Assembly (NCBI GenBank): GCA_002438685.1
Contig: DJQG01000124.1
Location: 1 to 5,261 of the forward strand
DNA: 5,261 nucleotides
Direction of reading: 5' to 3'
Source: Ruminococcaceae bacterium UBA6392
Lineage (GTDB): Bacteria > Bacillota > Clostridia > Oscillospirales > Acutalibacteraceae
The translations under genes and the position numbers were made by a program. Positions 1 through 4,510 of the stretch are shown here, one piece after another. The notes under the pieces were generated by a model that ran no database searches, was not told where the DNA came from, and saw only the letters and a program-made list of their open reading frames with translations. Numbering within the stretch: position 1 is the first letter of the stretch; each line of letters starts with the position of its first letter.

Positions 1-210
1 CGCGCCGGAGCTTGAACGAATGTGCGCTCGTGCGTCTTGCTTCGCAAGCCGTTCCCTCGCCTTTCCCAGATAGACTTCAAACACTGCGGTGTGGCTATTG
101 AAAACATGATTATAGAAGTTGACTGGTCACTTACTTTTACTTTGCTATGACTCGAGTGACAGATAAATCCCAATTTGTCTTGCTTCCAACTGTACGTTTA
201 AATCAACATC
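1..210. other. Left-edge stretch with no supported gene
   Basis: No frame here gives a recognisable protein. On the minus strand two overlapping frames stay open to the left edge. One starts at an ATG at 107-105 (MFSIATPQCLKS...). The other follows a stop near 126 and reads VFEVYLGKARERLAKQD... over its last part. Neither has a ribosome binding site. A perfect -10 hexamer TATAAT lies on the minus strand at 114-109, without a matching -35 box. A small hairpin CTTGC-TTC-GCAAG is at 36-48, and ACAC-TGCG-GTGT at 81-92 is flanked by TTCAA (76-80) and TTGAA (98-102). The stretch may be the end of a neighbouring locus, a small RNA region or a dispersed repeat; the sequence does not decide. Confidence 0.4.
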
Positions 211-237
211 GGCGCGGCTTTATAGCCGCGCCGTTTT
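211..237. terminator. Intrinsic terminator hairpin closing the leftward gene block
   Basis: A perfect 9-bp GC-rich stem GGCGCGGCT/AGCCGCGCC (211-219 with 224-232) closes a four-base loop. It starts 18 bases beyond the stop codon of the C39-like gene, so it is well placed to end leftward transcription. The T run is better on the plus strand (GTTTT at 233-237). On the minus strand the hairpin is followed by the weaker GATGTTGATTT. It may therefore work in both directions, or may mainly stop a rightward transcript entering from the left. Confidence 0.75.
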
Positions 238-249
238 GATATCAACTGC

Positions 250-783
250 TTATTTTATATATCCTATAATGAAATGCGAACTCTTCTTGACGAAGTCGTC
301 GAAGCCGGGCAGCTCGCGCGGGTCGGGGCAGCTGTTGCTGAAATTATACACTCTGATGCCGCCGTTTTCCATGCTCTCGACCGCCACTGTGTGCAGCGAT
401 GACAGAAGCGGGCGCTTCGTCCAGAATGAGATTATCGCCGAGCCGGCTTTCGGGAACTCGCGCTTGAATCGCTCATAGTCCGTTATGCCGTGCTCGGACA
501 TGCCGCGCTTTTGGAAATAGTGCCTGAGCATATACGGATTCGAGCCGAACAGTCCCATGAGCACCGAGCCTTTCGGGTATATCTCGAGCGCGAGATCCGC
601 CATATTTGTCTTCACGCCGTGCAGACGCATATAGTTATAGACCGCGATTATCTCACAGCCGTTATACGACATCGGAAAAAGCCCGTAGCGAAGCCGACTG
701 ACCATGCCGAGCGCCTGACCGTTTATGAATCTGTCAGGCATCGGCATATTTTTATTAAATTTATAGTTCGATTTTTCAAGCAT
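250..783 (-). CDS. Putative C39-like papain-fold cysteine peptidase domain protein
   Basis: This is a 177-aa protein without a signal peptide or clear membrane segment, so probably cytoplasmic. The pattern resembles small C39-like (papain-fold) domains. A Cys sits at the start of a helix in NGCEIIAVYN (Cys43), followed by a conserved-looking block GLFGSNPYMLRHYF (78-90), a His in LHTVAVE (His131) and an Asn in VYNFSN (Asn147 or Asn150). These could form a Cys-His-Asn/Asp triad; the assignment is by pattern only. The start is chosen at the ATG at 783-781 because GGAGG (795-791) lies 7 bases before it. An in-frame ATG at 789-787 overlaps the upstream stop as ATGA but is only 1 base from GGAGG. 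The gene directly follows the MFS transporter gene and is probably translated with it. It may process a peptide or be an inactive papain-fold binding protein. No specific family name or substrate is recognised. Confidence 0.72.
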   Translation of the reverse strand: MLEKSNYKFNKNMPMPDRFINGQALGMVSRLRYGLFPMSYNGCEIIAVYNYMRLHGVKTNMADLALEIYPKGSVLMGLFGSNPYMLRHYFQKRGMSEHGITDYERFKREFPKAGSAIISFWTKRPLLSSLHTVAVESMENGGIRVYNFSNSCPDPRELPGFDDFVKKSSHFIIGYIK

Positions 784-785
784 AA

Positions 786-2381
786 TCATACCTCCGTCAT
801 GAGACGCGACGTATCGGGCTTGGATATCCACATATCCTCCCACTTCTGCCCGGCGATGACCTCGAGGCGCTTCTTCTCCTCGTCATCGATATCGATCTCG
901 CCCTGCTCGTGCTTTTGCTTGATGAGAGCCTTTATCTGCTCGTGGTCGCGCTTTGTCATGGTGTAGCGCCAGACGGTTATGAGGGTTATTATCGCGAATA
1001 TTGTCGGCAGGATAGAAAAGTTCAGGCGCAATCCCCAGATAGTGCGCGCGGACTGCATTGACGGCGCGGTTATCTTCGGGTTATAGCCGAACGCATCTAT
1101 CGACGCGCCGACGATATACGCCATGAAGCTGTTTATCATCTTGCGGAACAGCGTATAGAATGTCGATATAGTTCCCTCGCGGCGCTCGCCCGTTATCATC
1201 TCGTCAACATCGGTGACATCGGGCTGGATATTGACAATGAAGAAATCGGGGCCGGAGAAGCCGAAGTTGTAGCATATCGAAGATATGACGATAATTATCG
1301 TTGAAATAATCGACGGCGTGTTCGGCGTTATGAATGAAGTAATAAACAGACCGACGACCATAAGCGGGCCGAGAATTTTTCCGCACGACTGTTTGCCGAA
1401 CTTCTTGATGAGCATATAGTTTATGGGCGTGCCCATGAATTCCGAGATGCCCGAAACTATAGTCATGGATATGAACAGGCTGTATTTATCGGCGACGCTG
1501 ACCATGAAATACTGGTCGGTGATGCTGTAGAATCCGCGGCACATCATAAAACAGAGGCTGATAAGGAAATACTGCCTGAACGCGCGGTTTTTGAAGACCC
1601 TTACATACTGGCTGACAACGAACTTTATGTTTATCGGTGCCTTCGGCATATCCTTTGAAGACGGCTCGCTCGTATGGAAATAGCAATAGACGAGCGGCCA
1701 CGCAAAGAACACGGCGAGTATAAAGCCGATGAGCATATATTTATTTGTATCCGCGTGCGAGGGATTTGGCAGACTGCCGAGCGCCGTTCCGACATCGAAC
1801 TCGCTCAATATGAGCGCGGTGAGTATGAACGAGGTCACCTGCCCGACGGAGTTCATCAGATACTCAATAAACAGAAACTGCGTTCGCTGGAAATAATTCG
1901 GCGCGACCATCGGCAGCATCGAGGTGTGCGGCACGCTCGCTATTGTGAACGCGGTGCTGTAGAGCAGCGTTCCCGCGATGTACCAGAGCATGATATTGCG
2001 CGTGTTGCCGGTGTCGGATATTCCGAATGAAGTCCACTTCATGATATAGGCTATCATGAATGGGATAACCGCTATGAGCAGATATCTCCTGTGGCGTCCG
2101 GACTTTGCGCGGGTGTGATCGCTGACAATGCCCATTATCGGGTCGGTTATTGCGTCCCACATTCCGCCGATGAGCGAAATGAAGCCCGCCTGCTTGGTGC
2201 TCAGGCCCTCGACATATGTCAAATACTGCTGATGATACATGCTGATCGGATAGCCCGCTCCGCCGAGCATGATGTTTCCCGAGGTATAGCCCACGGCAGG
2301 CTTGAGGGTATCTTTTAAGTCGCCCTCGATTCCCGCAATGTCTTTAAACCATTCGGAAAAGGTTCTTCTTTCTTTTTTCAT
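786..2381 (-). CDS. MFS transporter, GPH (MelB-like) cation symporter family
   Basis: This is a 531-aa polytopic inner-membrane protein with about twelve hydrophobic segments. It resembles the glycoside-pentoside-hexuronide:cation symporters, which take up sugars or related solutes with Na+ or H+. Family marks are the helix-II motif GGMWDAITDPIMGIVSDHTR (about 72-91), with Asp76 and Asp80 at the places of the MelB cation-site acidic pair and Thr79 where E. coli MelB has Asn58. Others are VPHTSMLPMVAP (150-161) and the C-terminal-half motif GERREGTISTFYTLFRKM. An N-terminal tail of about 30 residues and a charged C-terminal tail rich in Lys, Glu and Asp make it longer than the usual 450-500 aa. 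GGGGAG lies 6 bases before the ATG. It follows queT by 61 bases and is nearly contiguous with the C39-like gene. The substrate cannot be told from the sequence, and the neighbour is not a sugar-degrading enzyme. Confidence 0.9.
   Translation of the reverse strand: MKKERRTFSEWFKDIAGIEGDLKDTLKPAVGYTSGNIMLGGAGYPISMYHQQYLTYVEGLSTKQAGFISLIGGMWDAITDPIMGIVSDHTRAKSGRHRRYLLIAVIPFMIAYIMKWTSFGISDTGNTRNIMLWYIAGTLLYSTAFTIASVPHTSMLPMVAPNYFQRTQFLFIEYLMNSVGQVTSFILTALILSEFDVGTALGSLPNPSHADTNKYMLIGFILAVFFAWPLVYCYFHTSEPSSKDMPKAPINIKFVVSQYVRVFKNRAFRQYFLISLCFMMCRGFYSITDQYFMVSVADKYSLFISMTIVSGISEFMGTPINYMLIKKFGKQSCGKILGPLMVVGLFITSFITPNTPSIISTIIIVISSICYNFGFSGPDFFIVNIQPDVTDVDEMITGERREGTISTFYTLFRKMINSFMAYIVGASIDAFGYNPKITAPSMQSARTIWGLRLNFSILPTIFAIITLITVWRYTMTKRDHEQIKALIKQKHEQGEIDIDDEEKKRLEVIAGQKWEDMWISKPDTSRLMTEV
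791..795 (-). promoter_or_regulatory. Ribosome binding site GGAGG inside the end of the transporter gene
   Basis: GGAGG on the minus strand lies within the last codons of the MFS gene (the Glu-Val codons before its stop). It is 7 bases from the ATG at 783 and 1 base from the ATG at 789. It therefore fixes the start of the C39-like gene at 783 and suggests that ribosomes ending the transporter restart there. Confidence 0.7.
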
Positions 2382-2442
2382 TGTTGTCTCCCCTTTCGGT
2401 CATATAAGGGAATCGCGATATAACAACAGCCGCAGCTGAAAG

Positions 2443-2955
2443 TTACTTGAAAAGCTTCGTGTGCCTGAGCGCCGAATAGAGCGGCAGTCCGAGCACGAGG
2501 CAGATTACGAGCTCGCCCGCTCCGACTTCCAGAGCGGATATGGCGAATGCGGTGAGCTTGCCGCCCTCGACCGGGGTCAGCATCACTATCTCAAGTCCGA
2601 CTATGACGGCGTTGAATATAACCGGCATAAGTGACGAGAGCACCGGGAGCTTTTTTATCTGCACATTTCTGAGCATACGCCCGGTCACTGCGCCGAGAAG
2701 AGTCGCCGCCGAGCCGAAGAGCACATCCCATATGCCCATCGGGCTCGAAATATTGCCTATGATACAGCCTATTGTCAGCCCCGGTATCGCAGCGGGGGTG
2801 AGAGTCGAGAGCACGGTCAGGGCTTCGGAAAGCCTAAACTGCACCGAACCGTAAGCGAGTGAGAACGCGGCGCTGAGATATGTCGCCGCCGCATAGAGCG
2901 CGGCAATGACCGCGCTCTCCGTCAGGAATCGGACGGAAAGTTTTTTGTTTTTCAT
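2443..2955 (-). CDS. queT: QueT-family queuosine-precursor ECF transporter S component
   Basis: This is a 170-aa membrane protein with about five or six hydrophobic segments, the size of ECF substrate-binding (S) components. The motif YGSVQFRLSEAL (35-46) and the segment GLTIGCIIGNISSPMGIWD (59-77) are characteristic of QueT. QueT is thought to bind a queuosine precursor such as preQ1 and to work with a shared ECF energy module (two ATPases and a T component), none of which is in the window. The start is placed at the ATG at 2955-2953, 7 bases after GGAG. An in-frame ATG at 2979 would add MAAKRSRK and has AAAGG from the riboswitch tail 6 bases before it, so it may be the regulated start. The preQ1-like leader just upstream supports the assignment. 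Confidence 0.9.
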   Translation of the reverse strand: MKNKKLSVRFLTESAVIAALYAAATYLSAAFSLAYGSVQFRLSEALTVLSTLTPAAIPGLTIGCIIGNISSPMGIWDVLFGSAATLLGAVTGRMLRNVQIKKLPVLSSLMPVIFNAVIVGLEIVMLTPVEGGKLTAFAISALEVGAGELVICLVLGLPLYSALRHTKLFK

Positions 2956-2962
2956 TTTTCTG

Positions 2963-2966
2963 CTCC
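2963..2966 (-). promoter_or_regulatory. Ribosome binding site for the internal queT start
   Basis: AAAAAGGAG on the minus strand has its GGAG core at 2966-2963, 7 bases before the ATG at 2955. It competes with the AAAGG at 2990-2986 in front of the ATG at 2979. The stronger core and good spacing favour 2955, but this site lies outside the aptamer and would escape direct sequestration. Confidence 0.55.
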
Positions 2967-2971
2967 TTTTT

Positions 2972-2984
2972 GCTGCCATGCAGC
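2972..2984 (-). other. Small hairpin holding the upstream queT start codon in its loop
   Basis: GCTGC-ATG-GCAGC forms a perfect 5-bp stem whose three-base loop is the alternative queT ATG at 2979-2977. It begins one base after the CTAAAGG tail of the aptamer and is followed by an A-run, so it is not a terminator. It could expose or hide the start codon or act as part of the expression platform. Confidence 0.45.
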
Positions 2985-2985
2985 G

Positions 2986-3041
2986 CCTTTAGTTTTGTTC
3001 GGCATCGGGCACAATGCCTGTCGGGAAGGTCTCGAACCGAC
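2986..3041 (-). promoter_or_regulatory. Putative preQ1 riboswitch in the queT leader, class III-like
   Basis: On the minus strand a first stem GTCGG/CCGAC (3041-3037 with 3024-3020) closes the loop TTCGAGACCTTC. A second hairpin GGCAT/ATGCC follows (3018-3014 with 3005-3001). Then comes the tail GAACAAAACTAAAGG (3000-2986). GTTCG at the loop edge can pair with CGAAC at the start of the tail, giving an H-type pseudoknot with an extra stem inside it. The A-rich tail ending in CTAA and then purines is typical of preQ1 switches. The extra stem fits class III, known upstream of queT in Ruminococcaceae, better than the 34-nt class I. The tail contains a Shine-Dalgarno-like AAAGG, which suggests translational control. 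The class call is from memory of the architecture, not an alignment. Confidence 0.65.
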
Positions 3042-3047
3042 GATTGA

Positions 3048-3056
3048 TTTATATCA
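3048..3056 (-). promoter_or_regulatory. Possible extended -10 promoter for the queT leader
   Basis: The minus strand reads TGA-TATAAA, a TGnTATAAT-type extended -10 in which TGA is the stop codon of the HAD gene. No good -35 box is seen 16-18 bases upstream. A start about 7 bases downstream falls near 3041, the first base of the aptamer's first stem. That placement is the main reason to report it. Confidence 0.4.
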
Positions 3057-3851
3057 AAGATATTCGGCGAGGTCTTTCATGCTGTCGACCACGACGCTCG
3101 CTTTAATATCCGAATTTTCGTATTCCTCTCTCGTAGTCACTCCGCTGAGCACGAGCACGCTCGGTATGCCGTGATTCGCGCCTATCGCGATATCCGTTGC
3201 CAGGCGGTCGCCTATAAAAGCAATCTCATCGCGCGAGCAGGAGAGCATATGGGTTATATAATCTACAGTCGCGGTCATGGGCTTGCCCATAACAAGCGGG
3301 CGTTTGCCGGTCGATGCGGCGAACAGCTCGATCATCGAGCCCGTATCGGGCATGAATCCGTCCGCAGTCGGGCAGTTGAGATCGGGGTGGGTCGCTATAT
3401 ACTCCGCGCCGTTTGCGATATACTTCGCGGCGTTCCAGAGCTTCTGATAAGTCAGCGTAGTATCGAAGCCGAGCACGACTATATCGGGGTCTTTTTCAAC
3501 AAGATCGATGCCCACAGCTTTGAAATCGCCGGTCAGTCGCTCGTTGCCGAGAAGATAGACGCTCTTGCCGGGACGGTGTCTCTTGAGGAAATCTATGGTG
3601 ACATGGGACGAGATTATGACGCGCTTTTCGTCAACGGGAAAGCCCATCTTAGCGAGCTTATCCCTGCACGAGGCGACATTGTTCGACGAATTGTTCGTGA
3701 AGAAATAGAAGTCTCTCCCGCTCTCGCGGACTTTTTTCAAAAAGCCGTCCGCGCCCGGGATGATGTTTCCGTCGAGATAGAATGTTCCGTCCATGTCGAC
3801 AATGAAATATTTTGTCTTTTCAAAGATGTTTTTTTCTGTCAAAGTTTCCAC
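3054..3851 (-). CDS. HAD-superfamily IIA (NagD-type) phosphatase
   Basis: This is a 265-aa predicted cytoplasmic hydrolase of the haloacid dehalogenase superfamily with a C2A cap, like NagD and p-nitrophenyl phosphatases. Motif I is DMDGTFYLDG, with nucleophile Asp19 and acid/base Asp21. Motif II is FFTNNSSN (Thr52, Asn53), motif III is the Lys of MGKP (Lys190), and motif IV is GDRLATD (Asp215 and Asp220) for Mg2+ binding. All catalytic motifs are intact. The start is set at GTG 3851-3849, giving the usual family length, with the weak GAGAG 7 bases before it. The alternative ATG at 3884 lies only about 4 bases from the expected transcript start and has no ribosome site. An ATG at 3962 lies upstream of the promoter. 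The natural substrate (a nucleotide, sugar phosphate or similar) cannot be read from the sequence. It is the first gene of the leftward block. Confidence 0.85.
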   Translation of the reverse strand: METLTEKNIFEKTKYFIVDMDGTFYLDGNIIPGADGFLKKVRESGRDFYFFTNNSSNNVASCRDKLAKMGFPVDEKRVIISSHVTIDFLKRHRPGKSVYLLGNERLTGDFKAVGIDLVEKDPDIVVLGFDTTLTYQKLWNAAKYIANGAEYIATHPDLNCPTADGFMPDTGSMIELFAASTGKRPLVMGKPMTATVDYITHMLSCSRDEIAFIGDRLATDIAIGANHGIPSVLVLSGVTTREEYENSDIKASVVVDSMKDLAEYL

Positions 3852-3866
3852 ACACTTTCTCTCAAA

Positions 3867-3882
3867 GTCCCGTTTTCGGGAC
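3867..3882 (-). other. Leader hairpin before the HAD phosphatase gene
   Basis: GTCCCG-AAAA-CGGGAC is a perfect 6-bp stem with an A4 loop. It begins about 6 bases after the predicted transcript start and ends 15 bases before the GTG start. It has no T run and is not a terminator. A 5'-end hairpin like this could protect the mRNA or affect initiation. If translation began at the ATG at 3884 it would instead lie inside the coding region. Confidence 0.5.
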
Positions 3883-3894
3883 ATAATATCTATT

Positions 3895-3924
3895 ATTATA
3901 TCATAGCGTACCGGCGTTTTACAA
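3895..3924 (-). promoter_or_regulatory. Sigma-A-like promoter for the leftward HAD gene
   Basis: On the minus strand a -35 box TTGTAA (3924-3919; 4 of 6 to TTGACA) and a perfect -10 box TATAAT (3900-3895) are separated by 18 bases. The expected start is near 3888, just ahead of the leader hairpin. It would drive the HAD gene and, if read through, queT and the transporter pair. Confidence 0.6.
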
Positions 3925-3997
3925 TACATCTTTTTCTGCGATTTAAAGCCGTTTTCCAACATAACGCAAAATTGTGTGGCTTTTATCTTTATAAAAT

Positions 3998-4026
3998 TTG
4001 ACTTTTCTTTAAATTTTCAGTAAAAG
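3998..4026 (+). promoter_or_regulatory. Possible upstream promoter of the XRE-methyltransferase operon
   Basis: TTGACT (3998-4003; 5 of 6 to consensus) and TAAAAG (4021-4026; 4 of 6) are 17 bases apart, within the AT-rich divergent region. The start would be near 4033. The -10 is weak and the region's AT content makes chance matches likely. Confidence 0.35.
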
Positions 4027-4040
4027 TTTTATATTTACTA

Positions 4041-4069
4041 TAGACTTTTTTCTTCAGATATTTTAAAAT
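4041..4069 (+). promoter_or_regulatory. Likely main promoter of the XRE-methyltransferase operon
   Basis: TAGACT (4041-4046; 4 of 6) and TAAAAT (4064-4069; 5 of 6) are spaced by 17 bases, putting the start near 4076. A further candidate, TTCAGA (4053-4058) with TATAAA (4077-4082) and an 18-base spacer, would start inside the leader hairpin. This one fits better because the RNA would include the whole hairpin. Confidence 0.5.
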
Positions 4070-4083
4070 TGTATTGTATAAAG

Positions 4084-4102
4084 CATCGGCTTTGAGCCGA
4101 TG
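4084..4102 (+). other. Perfect 8-bp leader hairpin or operator before the XRE gene
   Basis: CATCGGCT-TTG-AGCCGATG forms an uninterrupted 8-bp stem with a three-base loop, ending 5 bases before the GGAGG ribosome site (4108-4112). It is followed by GGGGACGG, so it is not a terminator. As DNA it is a dyad just downstream of the promoter, a fitting place for an XRE autoregulator to bind. As RNA it could control access to the ribosome site. Confidence 0.6.
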
Positions 4103-4120
4103 GGGACGGAGGATAAAGAT

Positions 4121-4501
4121 ATGCCCAACCAGAATCTCGAATTTGGAAACAGGCTCAAGACATTCAGAACACTCAACGGTCTGACTCAGGGGGAAGTCGC
4201 AGAGGTTCTCAACCTCGACCGTTCGACCTACACCTACTACGAAAAAGGTCGCGTGCCGAATCTCGACACGCTCAACAAGCTCTCGAAGCTTTTCAACGTA
4301 TCCGTTGCCGAGCTTATCGGCGAACGCGATGACGGCGCACTCGATGTTATCAAAAACGCCAGCCGTGAGCTGCACGTTGAGAGCATCTTTTTAAGACCCG
4401 AGGAAAAGCAGCTGATACTCAATCTTCGCCTTTGCTCAGCGGCTGAGAGGCAGAAAATTTTTGACAAGGTCAATCAGTATATCGAAAGAAAATCCAAATA
4501 A
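4121..4501 (+). CDS. XRE-family helix-turn-helix transcriptional regulator
   Basis: This is a 126-aa DNA-binding protein. Residues about 6-66 form a Cro/C1-type HTH domain: GNRLKTFRTLNGLTQGEVAE, then the turn and recognition helix LNLDRSTYTYYEKGRVPN, then LDTLNKLSKLFNVSVAELI. The C-terminal part (about 90-125), containing RPEEKQLILNLRLCSAAERQ, is helical and probably mediates dimerisation. No ligand or peptidase domain is visible. GGAGG at 4108-4112 lies 8 bases before the ATG and selects this start over an in-frame ATG at 4100 inside the leader hairpin. The methyltransferase gene begins 9 bases after the stop, so the two are probably co-transcribed. It could be an autoregulator using the dyad just upstream. 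Its target genes are unknown, and nothing suggests a phage around it. Confidence 0.88.
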   Translation: MPNQNLEFGNRLKTFRTLNGLTQGEVAEVLNLDRSTYTYYEKGRVPNLDTLNKLSKLFNVSVAELIGERDDGALDVIKNASRELHVESIFLRPEEKQLILNLRLCSAAERQKIFDKVNQYIERKSK

Positions 4502-4510
4502 GGACATTTG

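Noticed and set aside
119..151. Rightward promoter TTGACT...TATGAC
   Set aside because: The spacer is 21 bases, too long for a sigma-A promoter, and no gene follows.
490..966. Rightward open frame of 158 codons
   Set aside because: It lies antisense across the C39-like gene and the end of the MFS gene, and its product is low in hydrophobic core pattern and resembles no family.
2382..2442. Possible terminator or promoter between queT and the MFS gene (CAGC-TGCG-GCTG, palindrome ATCGCGAT at 2412-2419, TATATG)
   Set aside because: The stem is only 4 bp without a T run, the 8-bp palindrome could be chance, and no -35 box fits the TATATG. Only the ribosome site is supported.
3020..3041. tRNA T-arm-like GGTTCGAGACC on the minus strand
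   Set aside because: The flanking bases do not form a 5-bp T stem, and there is no acceptor, D or anticodon arm around it. The riboswitch fold explains it better.
3171..4001. Long rightward open frame of 276 codons opposite the HAD gene
   Set aside because: It is antisense to a gene with complete HAD motifs, its product has no recognisable domain, and no ribosome site precedes it.
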